Assembly (NCBI RefSeq): GCF_020026895.1
Contig: NZ_JAINZW010000004.1
Location: 1 to 64,000 of the forward strand
Length of the DNA: 64,000 bases
Direction of reading: 5' to 3'
Source: Novilysobacter selenitireducens
GTDB lineage: Bacteria > Pseudomonadota > Gammaproteobacteria > Xanthomonadales > Xanthomonadaceae
Shown here: piece after piece, positions 57,213 to 64,000 of the stretch
Position numbering within the stretch: the first letter of the stretch is position 1
Layout of the letters: the number at the start of each line of letters is the position of its first letter
Made by a program: the position numbers and the translations under genes
The notes under the pieces: model-generated
What the model was told of the DNA's origin: nothing
The model's database searches: none
What the model saw: only the letters and a program-made list of their open reading frames with translations

Positions 57213-59477
57213 TCAGAAGCGCGCGCTGAACTGCACGCCCCAGGTTCGCGGTTCGTTGAGGAACCCGGTGAGGTTGTTGAAGTCGATGGCGCCGACCACG
57301 CGCTCGGTGCCGGTGATGTTGCGGCCGAACAGCGCCACCTCGCGGTCGCCGTCCTGCCAGTTGTAGCCCAGGCGCAGGCCGCCTTCGAGCAGCGAGCGGC
57401 CGGTGAACTCGACCGACTCGTACAGGAAGAAGTTGACCTCGCTGCGGTACGCCCAGTCGGTGAACACGAACGCCTCGCCGTCGCCCAGCGGCAGGCCGTA
57501 GCGCGCGGTCATGTTGTAGACGTGGCGCGGTGCCTGCGGAAGCGAGTTGCCGTCGATCAGTACCGCGCCCGGGCGCGCCGGGTCGGCCGGGTCGCTGACA
57601 GTGCACACCGCGCACTGGAACACGCTGAGGTCGCCGTCCTGGATCTCGGTGTCGTTGTAGCTCGCGCCCAGCGTCACCAGCAGGCTGTCGGTCAGCCAGG
57701 CCTCCAGGTCGAGTTCGGCACCTTGCCCGACGCTCTTGTCGGCGTTGACCAGGCGCGCGACGTTGGCATCGCCGCCCACCGCGGTGAGCTGCTGGTCGTC
57801 CACCGTGTAGTGGTACAGCGCGAAGCCGAGCCGCAGGCGGTTGTCCCACAGCTGGGTCTTGATGCCGGCTTCCACCGACAGCACCGTTTCGGTGTCGGCG
57901 ACGGTCACCAGCTCGTCCGCCGGCAGCGTGGCGTCGGCGAACATCAGTCGGCCCTGCACGCTGGGCGCGCGGAAGCCCTTGGCGACGCGCGTGTAGACGT
58001 TGGTCGCATCGCTGACGGCGTAGACGGCGCTCAGGTCCCAGCTGACGTCGTCGTCGCTGGGGCGCACCGTAATCGGCGCGATCGGCGGGCCGAACGGGCC
58101 GGTCACGCGCTCGGCGGTGAAGGTCTTCTCGTCGTCGGTGTAGCGCAGGCCGCCGCGCAGCGTCAGCGCATCGGTCAGGTCGAAGTCGCCCGAGGCGTAC
58201 ACCGCCCATGCCGTGTTGTCCTGGCGCTGGGTGGCGTAACCGTTCTCCGCGCCGCCGAAGCCGTCGTAAGAGAAGCTGTCGACGTCGATGGATTCGTCGA
58301 ACCAGAACGCGCCGACCTGCCAGTCGAAGCGGCCCCACTCATTCGACGCCAGGCGCAGCTCCTGGCTGAGCTGGCGGTGGTCCGGCAGGCCGTCGGCGGA
58401 TTCGGCGGGGAAGAGGGCCTCGCCCGGCTCGTCCGGTGGGAAGGTGTAGACCGAGCCGCCGTCGATGTCGCCTCGGCTGTAGGCCTCGACGCTCTCGTAG
58501 CCGCTGATGGAGTACAGCGACGTACGGCCGAAGTCCCAGCGCATGCGCAGGTTGCCGCCGAACTGGTCGAGTTCCTGCTCGTTGCGCCCGTCGAGAGACA
58601 CGAACTCGCGGCGGTGGGCGGGTTCGAGGTTGTTGCTGCCGGCTTCGATGATGCTGGCGCGGAACAGCCGCGCGGTGCCGTCCAGCTTGCGCGCGTGCAC
58701 GTTGGCCAGCGCCTCGAACGTCTCGCTGGGCTGGACCAGCAGCTGCGCCCGCACCGCGGACTCGCGGTAACCCTCCAGGTCCTCGCCTTCGCCGTTGCGG
58801 ACGTTGTCGACGTAGTCGTCGCGGCGCTGGTGCAGGGCCGAGACGCGCGCGGAGACGCCGTCGGCGACCGGGCCGGTCACCGCGCCCTCGGCGTTGATCG
58901 TGTTGAAGCGGCCCCACGACAGGCGGCCGTAGCCACCGAACACGTCCTCGGGCCGGGCCGAGTCGAACTTGATCACGCCGGCCGGCGAGTTGCGGCCGAA
59001 CAGCGTGCCCTGCGGGCCGCGTGCCATCTCGACCTGGGCCATGTCGAACATCGGGAAGCCCTTGAGGATCGGGTTTTCCTGCACGACATCGTCGTAGACC
59101 AGCGATACCGGCTGGGAGGCGTTGAGATCGAAATCGGTATTGCCCAGCCCGCGCACGTAGAAGCGCGGGAACGCGCGGCCGAACGAGGATTCGATGTTCA
59201 GGCTCGGCAGGCGGCCCGACAGCAGGCGGATGTCCTCGCCGCCGGAGGTCAGCACGTCCAGCTTCTCGCCACTGATCGCGGTGATCGCCATCGGCACGTC
59301 CTGCACGTTCTCGACCCGGCGCTGCGCCGTGACCTGCACCGCGTCGAGCGTGGTGGCGGAAGGCGCGTCGGTGTCGGCGTCCTGGCCGGTGGTTTGCGCG
59401 GAAGCGGCCATTGGCAGCGCGGCGGCGACGGCGAGGGCAAGCAGGCACTGCACAGGCACGTGGGACAGGCCCGACAT
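57213..59477 (-). CDS. TonB-dependent receptor
   Basis: A 754-residue outer-membrane receptor without STN domain. The signal peptide ends near residue 28 (AASAQ). The TonB box and plug follow (LDAVQVTAQRRVENVQDVP, then YVRGLGNTDFDLN and VEMARGPQGTLFGRNSPAGV). The barrel ends with a terminal Phe (GVQFSARF). The form with QNVQDVPMAIT-like plug start is common among receptors for diverse substrates, including sugars and siderophores, in xanthomonads and sphingomonads. GGAG 6 bp upstream favours 59477 over an in-frame ATG at 59492. It is a single gene inserted between rnr and rlmB. Confidence 0.94.
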   Translation of the reverse strand: MSGLSHVPVQCLLALAVAAALPMAASAQTTGQDADTDAPSATTLDAVQVTAQRRVENVQDVPMAITAISGEKLDVLTSGGEDIRLLSGRLPSLNIESSFGRAFPRFYVRGLGNTDFDLNASQPVSLVYDDVVQENPILKGFPMFDMAQVEMARGPQGTLFGRNSPAGVIKFDSARPEDVFGGYGRLSWGRFNTINAEGAVTGPVADGVSARVSALHQRRDDYVDNVRNGEGEDLEGYRESAVRAQLLVQPSETFEALANVHARKLDGTARLFRASIIEAGSNNLEPAHRREFVSLDGRNEQELDQFGGNLRMRWDFGRTSLYSISGYESVEAYSRGDIDGGSVYTFPPDEPGEALFPAESADGLPDHRQLSQELRLASNEWGRFDWQVGAFWFDESIDVDSFSYDGFGGAENGYATQRQDNTAWAVYASGDFDLTDALTLRGGLRYTDDEKTFTAERVTGPFGPPIAPITVRPSDDDVSWDLSAVYAVSDATNVYTRVAKGFRAPSVQGRLMFADATLPADELVTVADTETVLSVEAGIKTQLWDNRLRLGFALYHYTVDDQQLTAVGGDANVARLVNADKSVGQGAELDLEAWLTDSLLVTLGASYNDTEIQDGDLSVFQCAVCTVSDPADPARPGAVLIDGNSLPQAPRHVYNMTARYGLPLGDGEAFVFTDWAYRSEVNFFLYESVEFTGRSLLEGGLRLGYNWQDGDREVALFGRNITGTERVVGAIDFNNLTGFLNEPRTWGVQFSARF

Positions 59478-59657
59478 GACGGACTCCAGCATGGGATTTG
59501 GGGCGCGAATGGTGCCCCAAGGCCTGTCACGCAACAACAGGTAAAGACGTGCTAGGCAGGCGCCCGGCCGCGGGCCCGCATTCAGCGCGGCCGGAGCGTG
59601 CCCCGCAGGGGCGGCGGTGCGACAATCGCCGCCCGTTCCCAGCCCCCCGCACCCCGA

Positions 59658-60410
59658 ATGAGCCAGAAACAGTGGATCGCCGGCATCAACGCCGTCGCCG
59701 CCGCCATCGAACACGATGCCGGCAACGTGCGCGAGGTGATGATCGAGGCCGGGGCGAAGAACCCGCGGCTGGTGGAGATCGAGGAGAACGCGCGCCGCCG
59801 CGACATCGACGTGCGCCGTGTCGCGACCCAGGCACTGGATGGCGTGACCGGCAACCTGCGCCACCAGGGCGTGGTCGCGCGCTACGCCGCAGCGAAAACC
59901 TTCGGCGAGGGCGACCTGCAGGGCCTGGTCGAGGCCGCGGAAGGTCGCGCATTGCTGCTGGTGCTCGACGGCGTGCAGGACCCGCACAACCTCGGCGCCT
60001 GCCTGCGCAGCGCGGCGGCCGCGGGCGCAACCGCGGTGGTCATCCCCAAGGACAAGTCGGTGCAGGTCAACGCCACCGTGCGCAAGACGTCCGCGGGCGC
60101 CGCCGACACGGTGCCGGTGGTGTCGGTCACCAACCTGGCGCGCACCATGCGCGAGCTGCAGAAGCTGGGCGTGTGGCTGTACGGCCTGGCCGGCGAGGCG
60201 GACGCATCGCTGTATTCGGTGGACCTGCGCGGCAACGTCGGCCTGGTGCTGGGTGGCGAGGCAGACGGCCTGCGCCGCCTGACCCGCGAGAACTGCGATG
60301 GCCTGGTGTCGATCCCGATGCCGGGTGTCGGCGCGGGGGTGGAAAGCCTCAACGTATCGGTGGCCGCCGGCGTGACGCTGTTCGAAGCGGTGCGCCAGCG
60401 GCAGTCATAA
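59658..60410 (+). CDS. rlmB: 23S rRNA (guanosine-2'-O-)-methyltransferase RlmB
   Basis: A 250-residue SpoU/TrmH-family enzyme that methylates G2251 in the peptidyl-transferase P loop. The N-terminal RNA-binding domain begins QKQWIAGINAVAAAIEHDA. The knotted catalytic domain has LDGVQDPHNLGACLRSAAAAG, GLVLGGEADGLRRLTRENCD and IPMPGVGAGVESLNVSVAAG (partly quoted). The ATG at 59658 fits the family; 59598 would add residues that match nothing. It normally follows rnr, here split from it by the receptor gene. Confidence 0.96.
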   Translation: MSQKQWIAGINAVAAAIEHDAGNVREVMIEAGAKNPRLVEIEENARRRDIDVRRVATQALDGVTGNLRHQGVVARYAAAKTFGEGDLQGLVEAAEGRALLLVLDGVQDPHNLGACLRSAAAAGATAVVIPKDKSVQVNATVRKTSAGAADTVPVVSVTNLARTMRELQKLGVWLYGLAGEADASLYSVDLRGNVGLVLGGEADGLRRLTRENCDGLVSIPMPGVGAGVESLNVSVAAGVTLFEAVRQRQS

Positions 60411-60428
60411 CCTGCAGGCGCATCCCCT

Positions 60429-60582
60429 GTAGGAGCGGCTTCAGCCGCGATGTCTTCCCGGGCTTCCTGTAGGAGCGACGTAAGTCGCGACCAGAAAAAC
60501 GGTGGGGTGACGCGGTCGCGACTTACGTCGCTCCTACAAACGGGCTTCGGGGGATTGCGATCGCGGCTGAAGCCGCTCCTAC
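60429..60582. repeat. Nested palindromic array G+ A+ A- G- after rlmB
   Basis: Core G forward (60429-60450), core A forward (60469-60490), core A reverse (60516-60537) and core G reverse (60561-60582). It is the third complete symmetrical array of the window. Confidence 0.93.
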
Positions 60583-60630
60583 AAGGGCTTGCGGAATCAG
60601 GGGTACGCCTGAAGCCGCCTCTGCAGCACC

Positions 60631-60690
60631 GCCGACGGGACGACCCGCCGGCCATCCCGTCATCGGGGACGACCCCGAACCTGTCAGGAG
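60631..60690 (+). promoter_or_regulatory. Guanidine-II (mini-ykkC) riboswitch
   Basis: Two tandem hairpins, CGGG-ACGA-CCCG (60636-60647) and CGGGG-ACGA-CCCCG (60664-60677), both with the diagnostic ACGA loop, are separated by 16 bases and followed by AGGAG (60686-60690). This is the mini-ykkC architecture, known to bind guanidine and to sit before sugE/gdx genes. Control is probably by exposing the ribosome binding site. Confidence 0.9.
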
Positions 60691-60697
60691 TCCTGCC

Positions 60698-61015
60698 ATG
60701 TCCTGGATCATCCTCGTGCTCGCCGGCCTGTTCGAAGTCGGTTGGGCGATCGGCCTGAAATACACCGAAGGCTTCACCCGGCTCTGGCCGACGGTCGGCA
60801 CGGTGGCGGCCATGGTGGTCAGCCTCGGGCTGCTCGGCATCGCGATGAAATCGCTGCCGGTGGGCACCGCCTACGCGATCTGGGTCGGGGTGGGTGCGGT
60901 CGGCACCGTGATCCTGGGCATCGTGCTGTTCGACGAGCCGGTCAATGCGCTGCGCATCGGCAGCGTAATGTTGATCGTCGCGGGGCTGGTCGGGTTGAAG
61001 CTGGCGACGCCGTAG
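60698..61015 (+). CDS. sugE: SMR-family guanidinium exporter (SugE/Gdx)
   Basis: A 105-residue four-helix transporter of the small multidrug resistance family. It starts [28 protein letters not shown]; only the family features matter: Glu13 in helix 1 is the proton and substrate site, and [14 protein letters not shown] is the SugE/Gdx pattern and not that of EmrE-like multidrug pumps. The guanidine-II riboswitch directly upstream supports guanidinium export by proton antiport. It forms a single-gene unit, convergent with the RNase T gene. Confidence 0.95.
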   Translation: MSWIILVLAGLFEVGWAIGLKYTEGFTRLWPTVGTVAAMVVSLGLLGIAMKSLPVGTAYAIWVGVGAVGTVILGIVLFDEPVNALRIGSVMLIVAGLVGLKLATP

Positions 61016-61025
61016 CGCTGCGCGA

Positions 61026-61709
61026 TCAGCGCCCGGAGCTGCCCTGGGGCTGTGCGGGCCCTGCCTGCCAGCCGTTGACGATGCGGCAGAACAGCTCCGC
61101 GGTGCGTTCGGCGTCGTAGACGGCCGAGTGCGCCTCGTCCGCGTTCCATTCCAGGCCGGCGGCGGCGACCGCGCGGGCCAGCACGGTCTGCCCGAGGGCA
61201 ACGCCGGCCAGCGTCACCGTGTCGAACACGCTGAAGGGGTGGAACGGGTTGCGCTTGTGGCCGCAACGGATCACCGCGGCGTTGAGGAAGTTCAGGTCGA
61301 AGTGCGCGTTATGGCCCACCAGGATCGCGCGCTGGCAGCCATGCTTCTTGACCGCGGCGCGCACCGGCGCGAACACGTGCTCCAGCGCGGCGCGTTCGGG
61401 CTTGGCAAAGCGGAACGGGTGGTCCAGGCGGATGCCGGTGACCTCCAGCGACTTGGGGTCGATCTCCGTGCCCGGCGCCGGGTCCAGGTGGGCGCACGCG
61501 GTTTCGCCCAGCACCAGCTGGCCGGCGTCGTCCAGGTCCAGCGGCACGCAGGCGATTTCCAGCAGGGCGTGGCGGTTCCAGTCGAAGCCGCCGGTCTCCA
61601 CGTCCACCACCACCGGCAGGTAGCCGCGGAAACGGCCGGCCATGGGCGACGGCGACGACTTGGTGGCCGGCTGCGGGGCGGCGGCCGGTGCGGGCGTGGG
61701 GACGGGCAT
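61026..61709 (-). CDS. rnt: Ribonuclease T
   Basis: A 227-residue DEDDh exonuclease that trims the 3' ends of tRNAs and other stable RNAs. The motifs are [13 protein letters not shown] (Asp and Glu), [12 protein letters not shown], and the late [14 protein letters not shown] with the His and Asp. It has an extra Pro/Ala-rich N-terminus of about 22 residues; an internal ATG (61643) would remove it, but also comes closer to the core than in E. coli. It is convergent with sugE and lies 47 bp beyond the HvfC gene on the same strand. Confidence 0.94.
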   Translation of the reverse strand: MPVPTPAPAAAPQPATKSSPSPMAGRFRGYLPVVVDVETGGFDWNRHALLEIACVPLDLDDAGQLVLGETACAHLDPAPGTEIDPKSLEVTGIRLDHPFRFAKPERAALEHVFAPVRAAVKKHGCQRAILVGHNAHFDLNFLNAAVIRCGHKRNPFHPFSVFDTVTLAGVALGQTVLARAVAAAGLEWNADEAHSAVYDAERTAELFCRIVNGWQAGPAQPQGSSGR

Positions 61710-61756
61710 CGGGAAAGCCTAGCAGACCGGGGTGCCGCGGCCGCTGGCGAGACGCC

Positions 61757-62536
61757 TCAGGCGAGGTCGGGCGGAGCGGTGTGGATGACACCCGACGCCT
61801 GCATCTGCCGCAACAGTGCAGCGCCCTGGGCGAGGAAGCCGTCGCGGTCAGCAGCCTGCGCCTCGTCGGCCAGGGCCAGGAGGTGGTCGCGGCCGCTCAA
61901 CGCGGGTTCGGCGCCGATCCGCTCCAACAGGCGCCACGCCAGCGGGCTGAGTTCGGAGAAGCGCACGGTGCCGTCCGGCTCGCGTCGAAGCAGCAGCAGC
62001 GTGGGCTGGGGCGGCGGCTCGTCGGGCTGGAAGCCGGGCCCGATGCGGTGCACCGGCCAGCGGTAGGCCAGCGGCCATGCCAGCGGCGACACCGTGAGCG
62101 GATCATCGAGCAGGGATGCGCCGTCGTCCGGCGGGTTCGTGATGGCGGGTGCTCTCGCCTCATGGATCTGCAGCGCCAGCTCGACCCATTCGTAATGCGC
62201 CAGTTCCGGCAGGAATGCGGGCGTGATGCCGGGCGTCGCTTCGAGGTAGCGCAGGAATTCCCGCGGCACCTCCGGGAACAACGGGGTCTGGCAGCGGTGG
62301 TCCCGGTAGAACGCACGGACCAGCGTCGTCCATCCGTCCTCGCCGAGCAGTTTGCGGATGACCGGGAAATTGCCGGCCAGCAGCGAGGCGAGGTTGTTGA
62401 ATAGCAGGTCGCGGTAGACCTGCAGGCGGCGGTCCTCGATGCCGCCCGGGGCGGGCTGGCCATTGGGATCGCGCAGGTGCCGGGTCAGCCGCAGTTGCTG
62501 GTCGCGCAGCGTCGCCGGTACGTCAGCGGGCGGCAT
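61757..62536 (-). CDS. DUF2063 protein, HvfC/BufC-like MNIO partner
   Basis: A 259-residue protein with an N-terminal DUF2063 helical domain ([23 protein letters not shown], quoted in part) and a C-terminal part with [12 protein letters not shown]. This family is the partner protein of DUF692/MNIO enzymes and is thought to bind the precursor peptide and present it to the enzyme. Its start overlaps the HvfB gene by 14 bp, so the two are translationally coupled. RNase T follows. Confidence 0.9.
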   Translation of the reverse strand: MPPADVPATLRDQQLRLTRHLRDPNGQPAPGGIEDRRLQVYRDLLFNNLASLLAGNFPVIRKLLGEDGWTTLVRAFYRDHRCQTPLFPEVPREFLRYLEATPGITPAFLPELAHYEWVELALQIHEARAPAITNPPDDGASLLDDPLTVSPLAWPLAYRWPVHRIGPGFQPDEPPPQPTLLLLRREPDGTVRFSELSPLAWRLLERIGAEPALSGRDHLLALADEAQAADRDGFLAQGAALLRQMQASGVIHTAPPDLA

Positions 62537-63413
62537 GCGTGGCGGTCTGCGTGGACTTTGCTTCGGCCTGCAGGCGGCGCACGGTCTGCAATTCCGCCAC
62601 CAGGTCCGCGTACGGCGGGAAGTTGAAGTCGCGCTCCAGCAGCGTGGGGCGCGTGCCGAAGCGGTCATAGGCCGCGGCGAGCAGGTCCCACACCGCGTCC
62701 TTCACCGGCGCGCCATGGGTGTCGATCTTGAGGTCGTCGGCCTCGTCGAAATGGCCGGCCACGTGGTAGCTGGCGACGCGCTCGCCCGGCAGGCCGGCCA
62801 TGAAGGCGGCGGCGTCGTAGCCGTGGTTGATCGAATTGACGTAGACGTTGTTGACGTCCAGCAGCAGGTCGCAGTCGGCTTCGGCCAGCACCGCGTTGGT
62901 GAACTCCAGCTCGGACATCGGCGACGCGGCGTCACCCAACGGGTGCACCGCGTAATAGGAGACGTTCTCCACCGCGATGCGGCGACCGACGATGTCCTGC
63001 GTCTGCCGGATGCGCGCGGCGACGTGGCGCACCGCGTCCTCGGTGAAGGGGATCGGCAGCAGGTCGTAGAGCTGGCCGTCGTCGGCGCTGTAGCTCAGGT
63101 GCTCGCTGTAGAGCGCCACGCGGTGGCGGTCCAGGAACCGGCGTACGCGCGCCAAAAAGGTTTCATCCAGCGGCGCGAAGCCGCCCAGCGACAGCGACAG
63201 CCCGTGGCAGGTGAGCGGGTGGCGGGCGGACAGGTCGTCGAGCGCCTCGCCGATCGCCCCACCGACGCCGATCCAGTTCTCGGGCGCGCACTCGAGGAAA
63301 TCGAAATCACGCGTCGGCGTGTCGTGCGAGGGCGCGCCGCGCAACGGGCCCAGCAGGGCCCGTCGCAAGCCGAGCCCGGCCGCGTTCGGTAGCGGGGTGC
63401 GCAGACCGCTCAC
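62523..63413 (-). CDS. DUF692 multinuclear iron oxidase (MNIO), HvfB/BufB-like
   Basis: A 296-residue TIM-barrel metalloenzyme. The metal-ligand motifs typical of DUF692 are visible: [48 protein letters not shown] and [13 protein letters not shown] enzymes modify Cys residues of RiPP precursors into copper-binding heterocycles. The start is a GTG at 63413, 25 bp after the precursor gene; an in-frame ATG at 63497 would overlap that gene by about 58 bp and adds residues not seen in relatives. Confidence 0.92.
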   Translation of the reverse strand: MSGLRTPLPNAAGLGLRRALLGPLRGAPSHDTPTRDFDFLECAPENWIGVGGAIGEALDDLSARHPLTCHGLSLSLGGFAPLDETFLARVRRFLDRHRVALYSEHLSYSADDGQLYDLLPIPFTEDAVRHVAARIRQTQDIVGRRIAVENVSYYAVHPLGDAASPMSELEFTNAVLAEADCDLLLDVNNVYVNSINHGYDAAAFMAGLPGERVASYHVAGHFDEADDLKIDTHGAPVKDAVWDLLAAAYDRFGTRPTLLERDFNFPPYADLVAELQTVRRLQAEAKSTQTATHAAR

Positions 63414-63438
63414 GGCCGGGTCGTAGCGGTACGTCGGA

Positions 63439-63834
63439 TTACATCGAGCCGCCGCACTTGCCCTCGCCACACTTGCCTTCCATGTCGGCCTTCGCATCGC
63501 CCTTGCCGGCGTGCGCGGCGTCCAACTCGGCGGCGTCGATCATGCCGTCGCTGTTGGCGTCGTACTTGGCGAAGCGGTCGGCCTTGCCTTCGTGGGCGGC
63601 GGCGAACTCGGCCTGCGAGATGCTGCCGTTGCCGTCGGTGTCCATGGCATCCATCGTGTGGCCACCGCACTTGCCTTCGCCGCACTTGCCCTCGGCGTCC
63701 TTCTGCGCACCGGCTTCCTGGGCGCCGAGCAGGTAGCCGCCGGCCAGGTCGTTCATGGCGAAGGCGGAGGCCGACAGCGCGAGGCCACCGAGCAGGGCGG
63801 CGGTCAGGGCGACGGGCTTGTTGTTGTTGGACAT
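63439..63834 (-). CDS. HvfA/bufferin-type RiPP precursor with two EF-hand loops
   Basis: A 131-residue secreted precursor. A signal peptide ends near residue 26 (SASAFA). Two blocks [11 protein letters not shown] lie at residues 48-58 and 119-129; these are the four Cys sites typical of MNIO substrates. Between them are two complete calcium-binding EF-hand loops, [12 protein letters not shown] (65-76) and [12 protein letters not shown] (92-103). Bufferin-like proteins are exported and bind copper after modification. It is the first gene of the HvfA-HvfB-HvfC set. EF-hands in the middle of the precursor are unusual to my knowledge. The 166 bp between its start and the window end hold no further gene. 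Confidence 0.9.
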   Translation of the reverse strand: MSNNNKPVALTAALLGGLALSASAFAMNDLAGGYLLGAQEAGAQKDAEGKCGEGKCGGHTMDAMDTDGNGSISQAEFAAAHEGKADRFAKYDANSDGMIDAAELDAAHAGKGDAKADMEGKCGEGKCGGSM

Positions 63835-64000
63835 GGGTGCTTCCTCGTGATGGGTGGAGTCGGTGGTCAGGCACCGCGCCCGGTATTAGACACCCGGCCG
63901 CCCGAACCGCTCGTTAGCAAAGTGTTAGCGCGGAACCGCGTTCAGCGATGCCGGGCCTGGACAGGTTCGTGCGGCAGCGGCATGCGGATGCAGGCAAAGA

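Noticed and set aside
56295-59555. 1086-codon plus-strand frame across the end of rnr and opposite the TonB receptor
   Set aside because: It runs through a terminator hairpin and two real genes in other frames.
63835-64000. ECF-type promoter upstream of the HvfA gene (a TGTCTAA box on the minus strand)
   Set aside because: A -10-like box is visible, but no matching -35 at a sensible distance could be recognised.

Overview
The window is GC-rich chromosomal DNA of a gammaproteobacterium, most likely Xanthomonadaceae (Lysobacter/Luteimonas/Stenotrophomonas-like). The evidence is the gene order tsf ... pyrH-frr-uppS-cdsA-dxr-rseP-bamA-lpxD-fabZ-lpxA-lpxB-rnhB, divergent map-glnD-dapD, two TonB-dependent receptors, and many copies of short palindromic repeats of a kind common in that family. 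No species is claimed.

Layout. 1-4.9 kb: a repeat array, two tandem DUF1232-type genes, a CadC-like sensor-regulator with TPRs, and a small lipoprotein. 4.9-18.5 kb (minus strand): the envelope and isoprenoid core operon from rnhB back to pyrH, with a CDF metal exporter inserted between frr and pyrH. 18.9-26.8 kb (plus): an ECF sigma factor, a FecR regulator, an STN-type TonB receptor and a subtilisin autotransporter, lying between pyrH and tsf. 27.4-29.5 kb (minus): tsf and rpsB with a promoter and long leader. 29.8-35.9 kb (plus): map-glnD-dapD-arsC-like-dapE, almost all translationally coupled; DapD carries a histone-H1-like Lys/Ala tail. 36-42.5 kb: penicillin-acylase-family hydrolase, then asnB behind what looks like an asparagine-responsive attenuator (a leader peptide with six Asn codons in seven, an antiterminator and an intrinsic terminator), DUF808 protein and a thiopurine methyltransferase-like gene. 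42.6-45.3 kb: parC and rnk. 45.6-53.9 kb: a nine-gene operon of ECF sigma, RskA-like anti-sigma, desaturase, FAD oxidoreductase, DUF1365, CFA synthase, DUF2878, DUF1295 and a second CFA-like methyltransferase, probably a stress-controlled membrane-lipid remodelling system. 54-60.4 kb: tRNA-Leu(CAG), a small unknown gene, rnr, a second TonB receptor (minus) and rlmB. 60.6-61 kb: a guanidine-II (mini-ykkC) riboswitch followed by a SugE/Gdx exporter. 61-63.8 kb (minus): RNase T and a three-gene HvfABC/bufferin-type RiPP cluster whose precursor carries two EF-hand loops between two [10 protein letters not shown] blocks.

Short palindromic repeats (cores GCGGCTTCAGCCGC and GCGACGTAAGTCGC) occur in intergenic gaps, usually as nested symmetrical arrays. 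The first 162 bases of the window recur almost perfectly upstream of lpxB. All calls come from reading the sequence; no database search was run.
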